Shown one piece after another: positions 25,582-34,930 of a stretch of DNA of 64,000 bases (positions within the stretch are counted from its first letter, which is position 1; each line of letters opens with the position of its first letter). The notes beneath the pieces are model-generated. The model ran no database searches. It was not told where the DNA came from and saw only the letters and a list, made by a program, of their open reading frames with translations. Origin of the DNA: Clostridium saccharobutylicum DSM 13864 (GTDB taxonomy: Bacteria > Bacillota > Clostridia > Clostridiales > Clostridiaceae). The translations under genes were made by a program, and so were the position numbers. The DNA lies in NCBI RefSeq assembly GCF_000473995.1, contig NC_022571.1, positions 3,813,416 through 3,877,415 of the forward strand, in the 5' to 3' direction.

Positions 25582-26982
25582 TTATGCTAAATCTCTTTTA
25601 ATATTTTCTGCTTGTGGGTCTTTGTTTTTTGATTTAATTACACTATAAACTACTGAAAGCATTATAAACCATACAGGTGTTACAAATAATGCTACACGAG
25701 TTTCATTGTTAAGTGCCAATGTAACTATAACAAAAGCAAAAAATGCTAGAATTATATAGTTAGCTATTGGATAAAGTGGCATTTTGAATTTGCTTTTAGC
25801 TGCAAGTTCAGAGTTAGCTTTACGATATTTTAAATGGCATATAACTATAATAGCCCAAATAAATATAAAGCAAAATGTTGATATACTTGTAATTAATACA
25901 AATACGCCTTCTGGCATAATATAATTCAAAATAACTGCAAGTAATATTACAGTTGCAGAGAATATTGTAGCATTACAAGGTACATGATGAGAAGTTAATT
26001 TATTCATTGATTCAGGTGCATTACCTTCTTTAGCAAGAGAAAAAACCATACGGCTTGTGCTAAAGATACCGCTGTTACAAGCTGATGCAGCTGATGTTAA
26101 TACAACGAAATTTACAATACTTGCTGCTGCTGCTATTCCTACTGCTGAAAATACTTGTACAAATGGGCTTTTATCTGGACTAATTGAAGTCCATGGATAT
26201 ATGCTCATAATAACAGCAAGTGCTCCAATATAGAAAATAATAATTCTGATTGGAATATTATCAATAGCTTTTGGAATAACTTTTTCTGGATCTTCAGTTT
26301 CACCAGCTGTAAGTCCAACTAATTCTATTCCTGTGAAAGCAAATACAACCATTTGGAATGAAAGTATAAAACCACTTGCACCATTTGGGAACCATCCGCC
26401 ATTCATCCAAAGATTTGAAAAACTAGATGTACCAGCATCTGTAGAAAATCCTTTTATAATCATAAATCCACCAATTACAATTAATCCTACAATTGCAACG
26501 ACTTTAATTAACGCAAACCAGAATTCCATTTCACCAAAATGCTTTACTGCAGTAAGGTTCATGATTAGTAATATTACAAGAACTACAAGACTTGGAACCC
26601 ATCGAGCTATATTAGGCAACCAATATTGAATATAAAGTCCAGCTGCTGTTACGTCAGCCATAGCAAGTGAAATCCAGCAAAACCAATAAGTCCAACCAGT
26701 AATAAATGCTGCTCTGTCTCCTAGATAATCTTGTACAAAGTCTACAAAAGAATGATAATTTAAATTAGAAAGTAATAATTCCCCAAGGGCACGCATAACA
26801 AAAAAAAGAATTATTCCTGTTATCATATAAGCAAATAAAATAGATGGTCCAGCTAAGTGAATTGATCTTCCCGAACCAAGGAATAACCCAGTACCAATTG
26901 CTCCACCGATTGCAAGCAATTGAACATGCCTATTTTTCAGCCCTCTCGATAAATTTTGATTTTGTGATGTTGATTTTTCCAT
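25582..26982 (-). CDS. Amino-acid permease, CycA-like (glycine/alanine/D-serine type)
   Basis: This 466-residue member of the APC family has about twelve membrane segments. The N-terminal motif LLAIGGAIGTGLFLGSGRSI and the following TGWTYWFCWISLAMADVTA match the D-serine/D-alanine/glycine transporter branch. FTGIELVGLTAGETEDPEKVIPKAI is the conserved loop. A glycine riboswitch in its leader supports glycine, or glycine plus alanine, as the substrate. GGAGGG precedes the ATG. Confidence 0.88.
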   Translation of the reverse strand: MEKSTSQNQNLSRGLKNRHVQLLAIGGAIGTGLFLGSGRSIHLAGPSILFAYMITGIILFFVMRALGELLLSNLNYHSFVDFVQDYLGDRAAFITGWTYWFCWISLAMADVTAAGLYIQYWLPNIARWVPSLVVLVILLIMNLTAVKHFGEMEFWFALIKVVAIVGLIVIGGFMIIKGFSTDAGTSSFSNLWMNGGWFPNGASGFILSFQMVVFAFTGIELVGLTAGETEDPEKVIPKAIDNIPIRIIIFYIGALAVIMSIYPWTSISPDKSPFVQVFSAVGIAAAASIVNFVVLTSAASACNSGIFSTSRMVFSLAKEGNAPESMNKLTSHHVPCNATIFSATVILLAVILNYIMPEGVFVLITSISTFCFIFIWAIIVICHLKYRKANSELAAKSKFKMPLYPIANYIILAFFAFVIVTLALNNETRVALFVTPVWFIMLSVVYSVIKSKNKDPQAENIKRDLA

Positions 26983-27122
26983 TTTATCCCTCCATCTTAG
27001 TCAAAAGACATATACTAAAATGCCTTTTCCTATACGTATTATGTGATTGGAGATACAAATGGGAATAGATAAGATCTAATTGAAGTAATTAAAAATATAT
27101 TACTTGTGTAAGATATGTTATC

Positions 27123-27365
27123 TGTCCCCTGTCCTTTTACCTGAGAGTTTCGCCTTTTCAGGCTTGCTCCTTCGGTGCTCTATTTCGAGTCTCTCCAAGG
27201 TTTCATCCAATAACGGTCATCTCTAATCTGGTACAATCAAGAAAATAATATAGTATGCAATCATACTGGTATATTATTTTCTTGATTGTACCTTAATTAG
27301 GTACCTGAAAGATTTACTTCTTCGGTGTGTAGCTATAGCCACAACTCTCCCGCTATCTTCATCTG
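27123..27365 (-). ncRNA. Tandem glycine riboswitch with interrupted linker
   Basis: Read on the minus strand, aptamer 1 (27300-27362) shows CGGGAGAGTTG, ACACCGAAGAAG and CTTTCAGGTA. Aptamer 2 (27124-27212) shows TTGGAGAGACTC, GAGCACCGAAGGAGCAAG, AACTCTCAGGTAAAAGGACA. These are the conserved blocks of the gcvT-type glycine riboswitch. The two aptamers are separated by about 90 nt instead of the usual short linker, because a 63-nt hairpin lies between them. The downstream gene is the CycA-like permease. Confidence 0.85.
27230..27292. repeat. H2-like mini hairpin inside the riboswitch linker
   Basis: GGTACAATCAAGAAAATAAT and ATTATTTTCTTGATTGTACC form a stem of about 20 bp with an inner AGTATG-caat-CATACT hairpin. 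The end sequence AAGGTACAATCAA closely resembles the H2 terminus AAGGCACAATCAA. It looks like a minimal derivative of that family. Confidence 0.65.
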
Positions 27366-27650
27366 AACTAATAGATTTTACGATTATATATTAATACATT
27401 TTTGATAAACTTGCAACAATTTTTTCTTCTTTTTATTAAAATGGAAAATTTCTTTTGGTATAATTGACAAAAGACAGTTATAACTAATACGCCTAAACAA
27501 ATTTTCCAAATGCTTCTTGCTCTAGTTAAATATATTTTCAACCTTAAATATGTTATATATTTTTCTTGTTAAAGTACACAATAATTAATGAACCATATTA
27601 TTAAGAATTATTAAGAAATATTAGTATGGTAATTATGTGGAGGATTAACA

Positions 27651-28723
27651 ATGAAAAAGTTTAAGAAAATAATAAATATCATAATTTTAATTATAATAAC
27701 CAGTACATTAACATGTTGTAATGTAAATGCCAAAACCATAAATGCTGTTTCAAATATTGCTATAACAAAACCAATTAAAGTCGGAGTATTATTAAATAAT
27801 TATTATAATCCTTACAATTTACTTATTAAAAAGAATTTAGAGGACATTCAAAAGGAAAATGAAGGTAAGGTTCAATTTACTTTCTTTGATGGAAAGTCTA
27901 ATAGTGCCATACAAAGTGAGACTGTAAATAATATGATTGTGAATAATTATGACCTTATAGTGTTAGGTGTTCTTGATGAAAAAGAACCTAAATTAACAGA
28001 TGATTTTATTTACAAAGCAAGACAAAAAAATATTCCATTAATTTTCTTTAATTTAAATCCTGCTATTGCTAGTGTAATTAAAAGTTATCCAAAATCAATT
28101 GCTATAAATACTGATTCATCTCAATCAGCTACCTTACAAGGAAAAATGATTGTTGATGCATGGAATAATGATAAAAAAATATAGATAAAAATGGTGATAA
28201 TATAATGGATTACATTATGATAAAAGGGCAACCTGGAAGTTTCGTAACGGAAACTAGAACAGAACGTTCTATTTCAACAATTAATGATGCTGGAATTAAC
28301 ACAAAGGAATTATCATCAGTTACTGCCAATTGGGATCCTAACTTAGCCAAAGATGTTATGGAGCAATTGCTCTTTAAATATGGTAATAACATTGAAGTTA
28401 TAATTGCTAATAATGATGCCATGGCAATAGGTGCCGTTAATGCACTCCAAAAATATGGATATAATTTAGGCGACAAAGAAAGGACCATTCCAGTCTTTGG
28501 CATTGGCGGAGTACCTGAAGCTCAAGATCTTATAAAGAAAGGTTTTATGGCCGGTTCTGTTTTTCAAAATCCTCGTGAAGTTGCAGATGCCATTTACTTT
28601 ATAGGAATGAATTTAGTTTCAGGTAAAGCTCCTCTCGAAGGTACAAATTATAAATTTGATGAAACAGGAGCAATAATCTATATACCATTTCAAGAATATA
28701 CACCTCAACAGAAAAATTCATAA
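27651..28723 (+). pseudogene. Frameshifted sugar-binding protein (MglB-like)
   Basis: Two frames together match the 348-residue binding protein at 3029. Part 1 is 27651-28184 (177 aa), with a signal peptide and lipobox-like LTCCN. Part 2 is 28205-28723 (172 aa), containing NNDAMAIGAVNALQKYGY and PVFGIGGVPEAQ. They are separated at a run of seven A bases near 28173. Adding one A gives a continuous DKKNIDKNGDNIMDYIM, which aligns with NKSIDRNKDDIMQYVM of the intact paralogue. The break is either a true mutation, phase variation at the A-run, or a sequencing error. Confidence 0.8.
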
Positions 28724-28817
28724 TATTATAATTAATTTTTCCGCTTATATTTATATGTAAATTTATCTTTAATATTTTAATGTTCTTTAAAGATTCAATA
28801 CATAAATATTAAGATAT

Positions 28818-28916
28818 TATAAGTTCTAAAAGATTTTATTCATAAATTGTAAGTCTCAATAAAGGAAGCATTGAGCAATGTTTATTATTTATGAATTTTA
28901 ATAATTAGAACTTATA
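28818..28916. repeat. H3 inverted-repeat element, copy 1
   Basis: This 99-bp element is bounded by TATAAGTTCTAA and TTAGAACTTATA. Long arms (TTTTATTCATAAATT facing ATTTATGAATTTTA) enclose a small loop region. It matches the reverse complement of the copies at 30454 and 48438. It lies about 95 bp after the broken sugar-binding gene. Confidence 0.75.
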
Positions 28917-29033
28917 TATTATAACTAATTATAGTTGCAAATAGTATAATATAATAAATTAATATTATATTTAGGAACAATTACATAATATGTAGAATAT
29001 ATTAAAGTATACAAAAGATGAGAAGTGATTAAT

Positions 29034-29108
29034 ATGTCATGCAACATAAATAATAGATGTTGCAGAAGACGTAGATGTTGTAGATGCTGTTGTCGTTGGT
29101 TTTTCTGA
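29034..29108 (+). CDS. 24-residue Cys/Arg-rich peptide
   Basis: The frame encodes MSCNINNRCCRRRRCCRCCC followed by RWFF. Eight of 24 residues are cysteine and eight are arginine. A GAGAAG ribosome site lies about 9 nt before the ATG, and a strong terminator follows at 29183. The composition recalls very short, basic, Cys-rich peptides of spore-formers, but I do not recognise a family. It is below the length at which gene finders normally report genes. The cluster CC..RRRRCCRCCC could bind metal or nucleic acid. Confidence 0.5.
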   Translation: MSCNINNRCCRRRRCCRCCCRWFF

Positions 29109-29182
29109 AGATTCTGGTGTTGATAATTCAGGATAAATTATAGTCATTAGTTAATTTATCTATAGTCACTTTATTAATTCCA

Positions 29183-29226
29183 AATACTGTATTATTCATA
29201 TTTTTATGAATAGTACAGTATTTTTT
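29183..29226 (+). terminator. Rho-independent terminator after the 24-residue peptide
   Basis: AATACTGTATTATTCAT faces ATGAATAGTACAGTATT with one mismatch, followed by TTTTTT. It closes the short transcription unit of the Cys/Arg peptide and supports its being expressed. Confidence 0.75.
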
Positions 29227-29230
29227 ATCT

Positions 29231-29272
29231 TAAGGCACATGAAAGAAAAAAGGCACTGAAAAGCGCCTTTAT
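29231..29272. repeat. H2 terminus remnant
   Basis: TAAGGCACATGAAAGAAAA matches the left end of H2 elements. The body is missing; AGGCAC..GCGCCTTTA closes it as a small inverted repeat. The remainder of the gap up to 29509 shows no gene. Confidence 0.5.
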
Positions 29273-29509
29273 AATAATGTTATAACACTAATAACATTAC
29301 TTGACTTTATAAAGTTTTAAACGTAAAACAATTATTTTTATAGTTTTTAGTACTATTGTTTGACGTATATAATTATGATATGTTTATCTAATTTAATGCA
29401 CATGGATATTTATATCTTTGATGTTGCATGGAAATGATTTAGCAATTTAAATAAATTTCGTGTTATAAAATAACTTTAAAATTTTATTTTGCTAAATTTC
29501 TTTATAACT

Positions 29510-29770
29510 TTAGTAAAGCGTAGGAACTGGATAACATGCAACCTGACTTATAGATTTCTCATCAAATCCATAAAATGACCATTTCTTGCCGTCCCATCTG
29601 TAACCAGAAACTTCTCCTTCCTCTATTCTTGTAGGATAAAACCAGAAGGGTTTTCCATGTTTAGGCCATACATACGTATATGATTGTAAGCAGTCAATAA
29701 TATACGAAACTTTTGGTTTTTTGGGTTTAGTTTTTGGTGGCGGCGATTTAGGTGGTCCGTATTCTCTCAT
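29510..29770 (-). CDS. Hypothetical protein with Pro/Lys-rich N-terminus
   Basis: This 86-residue protein is preceded by AAAGGAG. The first 20 residues are rich in proline and lysine (PPKSPPPKTKPKKPK). The rest is aromatic-rich (WPKHGKPFWFYPTRIEEGE, YRWDGKKWSFYGF) and resembles a small beta fold. No signal peptide or membrane segment is visible. I do not recognise the family. Confidence 0.6.
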   Translation of the reverse strand: MREYGPPKSPPPKTKPKKPKVSYIIDCLQSYTYVWPKHGKPFWFYPTRIEEGEVSGYRWDGKKWSFYGFDEKSISQVACYPVPTLY

Positions 29771-30108
29771 ATGATTTTACTCCTTTTTAAAACTCTCTAA
29801 ATCATAATATGCTTGGAAACATATATTGTTCATTTAATGGAGAGAAATTAGAATCAATAACAGTCTAACTTATGAAGAATAATAAGATAAATAGAAAAAG
29901 AAATTATGAGCATGGTGCAGCAATTTTTTATTTAAAATACTGCACGTTATGTAGGTTTGATGCATTATTTTCTATAATATGCTTTTTGAAAATTGAATAA
30001 TGCCAAATTTACAATTTATGCTATAATACTATTAGTCAATTATTACGAGTTAGAAAATGGAAAATTTATAATTAAATTTAAGAGAAAATCAAAGTTAGGA
30101 GATACTAT

Positions 30109-30288
30109 ATGAAAAAAGAAAAGTCTGTTATACTAACAAATTTATGTGCTGCTTTAGTTGGGATTCTTAATACAATATCTAAATTCTCGAATTCAAGGTT
30201 TACTGTAGGATTTTTTTGTATGTTAATGGGTTCTATAATATTTACAATAATATCAATTTGTATGTGTATAAAATTTTATAAAAAATAA
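30109..30288 (+). CDS. 59-residue small membrane protein
   Basis: The ATG at 30109 follows TTAGGAG at good spacing. The protein (MKKEKSVILTNLCAALVGIL...) has two predicted membrane segments, at about residues 8-23 and 33-53, joined by a short polar turn (SKFSNSRF). It ends in KFYKK. I see no family match. The gap on either side contains no other gene; terminators are not obvious. Confidence 0.55.
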   Translation: MKKEKSVILTNLCAALVGILNTISKFSNSRFTVGFFCMLMGSIIFTIISICMCIKFYKK

Positions 30289-30453
30289 ATAAAACTAAAC
30301 ATTTAGATTTATATTTACTAGGATAATTTTATTTAATCCATAACATTATTATGTCAATGAATCAATAAAAATAAATAATAAATTGTAAAGTCGCATTATT
30401 CAGGAGAGTGAATTTGAGATTTTTTTTTATGCGTAATACTACTATTTTTAGTA

Positions 30454-30552
30454 TATAAGTTCTAATCAATAAAATTCATAAATAATAAATATTGCTATTT
30501 ACTTCTTTTGCTGAGACCTAGAATTTATGAATAAAATTTTTTAGAACTTATA
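30454..30552. repeat. H3 inverted-repeat element, copy 2
   Basis: This element runs from TATAAGTTCTAA to TTAGAACTTATA and is almost identical to the copy at 48438, including the internal TTGCTATTTACTTCTTTTGC segment. It is in the opposite orientation to copy 1. Confidence 0.75.
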
Positions 30553-30608
30553 CATATATAAAAATCAAAAATAAGAAACAGTCTTTTGATAAATGTTGTA
30601 TAGGCAAC

Positions 30609-30890
30609 TATAGATATCCAATTTAAGAATTACACTTATTTGTGGTTAATATATCCACTAGAAATCATATATATATTTGTAAAAGAAGCATTTGAAATTA
30701 AGCTGTTGAAGATTCTTAATGGGAGCTTGTTCCATTTACTGCTTGTCAAAATGAATATTTGAAACATGCAGAAATGAGCACAAGTTCCCATTTAGAATCT
30801 TCCAGCAAAAATTTCATAAGTCCGATGGAACATATATATATGATTTCGGTGAGTTACCACATAAATCTAAGTCTTGATTTGCATATATAT
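30609..30890. repeat. H1 hairpin element, copy E
   Basis: Left end TATAGATATCCAATTTAAGA is identical to copy A. The middle helix differs from A (AATGGGA facing TCCCATT instead of AGTACAA facing TTGTACT), yet mismatches stay at the same places. The right end directly abuts the stop codon of the cell-wall-binding gene on the minus strand. Confidence 0.75.
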
Positions 30891-32006
30891 TTATCCAACC
30901 CAAGCTCCGCTTGAATTTACATAGTATCCATCTATCCATGTATCTTGTGCCATCTTTCCATCTCCATAATAGAAGTAATACCAAGTGCCGTCTATTTTCT
31001 GCCAGCCTTTTCTCATCATTCCTTCATATCCTGGGTCACCTTTTCTATTAAAGTAATACCAAGAATCATTCATATATTGCCATCCTGTTTTCATAATACC
31101 AATACTTCCAGAATTACTTTCGTCCAAATAGTAATAAGCTCCATTAAGATTTATAAATCCAGTTGCCATTTGTCCATTACTGTAGAAATAATACCAGCTT
31201 CCATTGTTATATAGCCATCCTGTCTGCATAAATCCTTTTTCTTTATCGCCTTGTCCAGCTAAATTAAAATAATACCAGTGCTCCTGTGTACTTTTCCATC
31301 CTGTGACTAAGTTACCCATATTATCTCCAGTTGTTGGATCTAAATAATAAAATGAACCATTTCCTAAATTTATAAACCCAGTTGCCATTTGTCCACTACT
31401 ATAGAAATAATATCTTCTTCCATTTAGGTCCATCCATCCAGTTTGTAAATTTCCATTTGAATTTAAATAGTACTTATCAGTGCCTATTGTATTCCATCCT
31501 GAATTAAAGTTTTTAGAATGTAATTTACCATTTATCCTTATATTGGCAAAACTATCAAGAGTACCGCCTTCTACTTCTACATTTTCTGGCATTTCTACAT
31601 CAGTTAAGTTTGTACATCCAGCAAATGCATAACAATCAATTTTCTTAACTGTGCTTGGCAATTTAATTTTTGTCACTAGTGGTCGTTTATCATTTTCAGC
31701 TTTATACTCTCTACCTGAAACTACTTTTGCTACTCTATCTATAAATACTACTTTTTTCCCATCAAGTGTTTCTGGTACTTCCATATAACTGTCTATATCA
31801 AAAGTCCCATCAACCATTATTCCTCCACCTTCAAGATTGCAATACTCCCATGTCTTTCCACTACTATCTTTTGTATAATGAACCCAATTATCTTCTGAAC
31901 TAATTTGAAACTCTGAATCATCAGCGTAAACAACTTGTGGTGCTGAACCCCCAATAACAGTAGATGCTATAATTACACCTGATATAATCTTATTTCTATT
32001 TAACAT
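30891..32006 (-). CDS. Secreted LRR and cell-wall-binding-repeat protein
   Basis: This 371-residue protein has a signal peptide (about 1-28, ending VYADD). A short BspA-like leucine-rich region follows (VTKIKLPSTVKKIDCYAFAGCTNLTDVEMPENV). Then come about nine choline-binding-like repeats such as TGWMDLNGRRYYFYSSGQMA, and it ends with the DGYYVNSSGAWVG cap. The repeats should bind the protein to the cell wall, probably to choline or wall glycan. GGGGG precedes the ATG. It is paralogous to the gene at 39728, and its C-terminal cap also occurs in the transglutaminase proteins. Confidence 0.85.
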   Translation of the reverse strand: MLNRNKIISGVIIASTVIGGSAPQVVYADDSEFQISSEDNWVHYTKDSSGKTWEYCNLEGGGIMVDGTFDIDSYMEVPETLDGKKVVFIDRVAKVVSGREYKAENDKRPLVTKIKLPSTVKKIDCYAFAGCTNLTDVEMPENVEVEGGTLDSFANIRINGKLHSKNFNSGWNTIGTDKYYLNSNGNLQTGWMDLNGRRYYFYSSGQMATGFINLGNGSFYYLDPTTGDNMGNLVTGWKSTQEHWYYFNLAGQGDKEKGFMQTGWLYNNGSWYYFYSNGQMATGFINLNGAYYYLDESNSGSIGIMKTGWQYMNDSWYYFNRKGDPGYEGMMRKGWQKIDGTWYYFYYGDGKMAQDTWIDGYYVNSSGAWVG

Positions 32007-32239
32007 GTTCTATCCCCCTACTTGATTAATAATTATTTTTTCTACCCTATTAAATAAGAAATATAAGTTAATATTTTAAATGCTTTAATCACTTTCTCGC
32101 TGTATATTATACACCGCTTCTCTTACTTTTTGGTACTTATTCCAATAATATGAATAAATTTTCATTGTTATAACTTGATGAGTCACTAATTCTACATTAC
32201 CTTCATATTTTATTATCAAAAGTCAATTGAAGGTGTGCA

Positions 32240-32617
32240 ATGAATAAAAAATTCGGAACTGTTCTAAATTGTATTGATGGTAGAGTTCAAATTCCTGTGA
32301 TAAATTGGATGAAAGAAAATTTTGCTTTAGATTATGTAGATTCAATTACAGAACCTGGAGTAGATAAGGTATTATCTCAAGGTGAATTTGCTGACATTGA
32401 CAACTTAAGAGAGAAAGTTATGATTTCAATTAATGCTCATAATTCTAATGTTGTTGGTATAGTAGGTCATTTTAATTGTGCTGCAAATCCTGTTAGTGAC
32501 TTAAGACATTTTTATGATATAGTAAAATCGACATACGTAATAAAATCATGGAATCTTCCAATTAAAGTAGTTGGCCTGTGGGTTGATGAATATTTTTATG
32601 TACATGTTATTATGTAA
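32240..32617 (+). CDS. Carbonic-anhydrase-like protein
   Basis: This 125-residue cytosolic protein has the beta-carbonic-anhydrase zinc pattern: CIDGR near residue 12 and GHFNCAANP near 80, giving the Cys-x-Asp-x-Arg and His-x-x-Cys ligands. It is about half the length of a classical beta enzyme and fits the short prokaryotic Pro_CA-related family. Catalysis is not proven. GAAGG lies before the ATG. It is a single-gene unit on the plus strand. Confidence 0.75.
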   Translation: MNKKFGTVLNCIDGRVQIPVINWMKENFALDYVDSITEPGVDKVLSQGEFADIDNLREKVMISINAHNSNVVGIVGHFNCAANPVSDLRHFYDIVKSTYVIKSWNLPIKVVGLWVDEYFYVHVIM

Positions 32618-32619
32618 TT

Positions 32620-32685
32620 ATACAAGAATTCCTTAATGAGAATATCTATTATGTGAATCCCAACCGAAATAAAGCTCATCCATTT
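32620..32685. repeat. H1 terminus remnant
   Basis: ATTCCTTAATGAGAATAT..TTATGTGAATCCCAACCGAAAT matches similar 55-60-bp pieces at 33740, 35750 and 49405. The end, TTATGTG..CCGAAAT, corresponds to the H1 outer arm. Confidence 0.5.
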
Positions 32686-32757
32686 TTTTGGATTACTAGA
32701 AATTTTAGAAAATAAAAAAAAATAAATTATAGTTTTTAAACTATAATAAAAAAATAA

Positions 32758-32782
32758 TACTGACAGGATTACCCTGCCAGTA
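32758..32782 (-). terminator. Terminator downstream of the cupin gene
   Basis: TACTGGCAGG faces CCTGTCAGTA with one mismatch, followed on the minus strand by TTATTTTTTTATT. It would end the cupin transcript. Confidence 0.6.
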
Positions 32783-33038
32783 AATTTTATGATACAAAAT
32801 TTTTTAATCATTAATATTAGATGTATTATTTTTCACTACAACGCTTACATATTCAACATCAAATTTATTTCTTCTATATAACATTATATAGAAACCCTTT
32901 TATAATATTGCTTCATTACATAAAAACATGTCTTATTTTATTCAGTTATAATTTAACATGCATTTCTTTGTAGTATTGGAATAGATAAAAAAATTCATAA
33001 TTTTATTAGATTTTAATTAATTCTAAATCTAAAGTTAT

Positions 33039-33629
33039 TTATTCATTAGTAGGTTTAGTTTTATGAACTACACCATGAGGATGTTGAGGTGGTGCATAGA
33101 TGGAGTATACTTTAAGTGGTTTATTTCCTGTGTTTATAACATTGTGCCAAGTCCCAGCTGGTATCATGATTGCAAAATCATCACTAGCTCTTGCTTGAAA
33201 ATCTAGATTTTCTTTGTTTTTTCCCATCTTAACGAGTCCTTGTCCATCTTCAATTCGTATAAATTGATCAACGTTTGGATGAATTTCTAAACCTATATCG
33301 TCCCCAACATTAATGCTCATCAAAGTAACTTGGATATGTTCTCCTGTCCATAAAGCAGTACGGAAATTATTATTTTGCTTAGTGGCTTTATTAATATTAA
33401 CTACATAAGGTTGTGGCCCATAGTCTTGCAATGGGATTTGATTATTGGCCATTTTCGATTGTGAATAATCAGATCTTGTATTACAATCCACTGCATCAAA
33501 AAGTACATTATAAGGAACATATTGAAAACGAAAACCTGGATAATTCGAATTATTATCATCATATGTGTTGTTTGAATCACAATTTGATGTTTTATTGAAG
33601 TAATCCACTGAATGCATTCTATTGTTCAT
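33039..33629 (-). CDS. Cupin-domain protein
   Basis: This 196-residue protein has an Asn-rich N-terminal third and a C-terminal cupin barrel. Metal-site residues are visible in EIHPNVDQFIRIEDGQG and in GTWHNVINTG. The end, YSIYAPPQHPHGVVHKTK, is typical of mannose-6-phosphate-isomerase-like cupins found in spore-formers. AAGGGTG lies before the ATG. It is probably a small metal-binding enzyme or a spore-associated protein; the substrate is unknown. Confidence 0.75.
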   Translation of the reverse strand: MNNRMHSVDYFNKTSNCDSNNTYDDNNSNYPGFRFQYVPYNVLFDAVDCNTRSDYSQSKMANNQIPLQDYGPQPYVVNINKATKQNNNFRTALWTGEHIQVTLMSINVGDDIGLEIHPNVDQFIRIEDGQGLVKMGKNKENLDFQARASDDFAIMIPAGTWHNVINTGNKPLKVYSIYAPPQHPHGVVHKTKPTNE

Positions 33630-33734
33630 ATTGTTTCACCCTTTATATTATTTCAAAATTATAATATGTTTTAATTTTGGCAAATATGATATGAATTATA
33701 GATAATCTAAGCTCTCAATGTTGCAATACTATAC

Positions 33735-33788
33735 AAGGTTTCCAAAATGAAAATAGATCTTATGTGAATCCCTACTGAAATTAGGTAT
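33735..33788. repeat. H1 terminus remnant
   Basis: GTTTCCAAAATGAAAATAGA followed by TCTTATGTGAATCCCTACTGAAATTAGG is another copy of the short remnant seen at 32620, 35745 and 49405. Confidence 0.45.
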
Positions 33789-33830
33789 TAAAAAAATCGC
33801 AAATTCATTCTTGAAATAATGCGATTTTTT
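33789..33830 (-). terminator. Terminator of the soluble chemotaxis receptor gene
   Basis: AAAAAATCGCA and TGCGATTTTTT flank an 18-nt loop. It lies just after the receptor stop on the minus strand. Confidence 0.7.
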
Positions 33831-33875
33831 AATATGTTATTTATTTTTAATACTAGAATCTACACAAATTAATGG

Positions 33876-34691
33876 CTAAATAATTTTGGATATCTCTTCT
33901 AAATTCATCGCTGAAGAAGTCAATTCTTGAATTGCTAATGCTATTTCTTTAGTTGCAATTGATTGTTGACCCCCAATACTTGAAGTTTCATTAATTACTT
34001 CTAACATAATTGATGATTTTTCATGAATTCTATTCAAAATTTCTTTAATCACCTTAACTGATTTTGCACTATCATCTGACATTTTACGAATCTCTTTTGC
34101 AACAATAGAAAAACCTTTTCCATGTTCACCTGCCCGTGCTGCTTCTATCGCCGCATTTAATCCCAATAAGTTAGTGTTTGAAGCTATTCCATTAATAAAA
34201 CTCAAAATATTATCTGTTCCCTTTATTTCATTTACAACATCTTCAATTTTATCTTTTAAGTCTACTAGATTATCACTCAACAATACTGCCGAAGATGATA
34301 CTTCTTCAGTTGTTGCTGTTATTTCCTCAGATGTTGCTGCAATGTTTTGAGAAGCTTTTTGTAGAGTCTCTTGCGCAGCTAAAGTTGTGCAAGTTGATAT
34401 AGCACCAATTAATTTATTATTATCAAAAATAGGTATTGCAATTACTCTTATTGGCATTCCATAAACTTCATTTGGTAAATTTAAATGAACATCTTTACCT
34501 GTATCAAGACACTTAGCAACAGCGCCTGATTTTGCCACTTTAGAATTTACAGTAACATTTACGTCAAATTCTTTACCAGAAACATATTCTAAAACAGTTC
34601 CTTTCTCATCAGTTATAATTGCTGCACAATCTAGTGGATTTACTTTTTTAAATAATTCAAGGTGAGATTTTAAAGTAGTTAATACATCCAT
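33876..34691 (-). CDS. Soluble methyl-accepting chemotaxis-type receptor
   Basis: This 271-residue protein lacks membrane segments. Residues 1-110 form a PAS/GAF-like sensor ([34 protein letters not shown]). The C-terminal part is a short signalling domain with the hairpin tip [31 protein letters not shown]. It is shorter than transmembrane receptors and could signal from the cytoplasm. A terminator follows. Confidence 0.8.
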   Translation of the reverse strand: MDVLTTLKSHLELFKKVNPLDCAAIITDEKGTVLEYVSGKEFDVNVTVNSKVAKSGAVAKCLDTGKDVHLNLPNEVYGMPIRVIAIPIFDNNKLIGAISTCTTLAAQETLQKASQNIAATSEEITATTEEVSSSAVLLSDNLVDLKDKIEDVVNEIKGTDNILSFINGIASNTNLLGLNAAIEAARAGEHGKGFSIVAKEIRKMSDDSAKSVKVIKEILNRIHEKSSIMLEVINETSSIGGQQSIATKEIALAIQELTSSAMNLEEISKII

Positions 34692-34930
34692 AACAAATTC
34701 TCCTTATACCAACATTCACTTACTATTATACTTAATTATATCATATTCTGTCGAAATCTCATCATTCAATTTTTAAAGAACATTTCTTACTTACTACGTC
34801 AAATATACAAATTATTTATTAATCATATAACCTATAATATAAAATTTTAAAAATATGAAAAATATTTTGCTTTCTCTATACTAGAGTGCTAAAATATAGA
34901 AAATTTAATTTATTATGAGAGGGATAAAAA

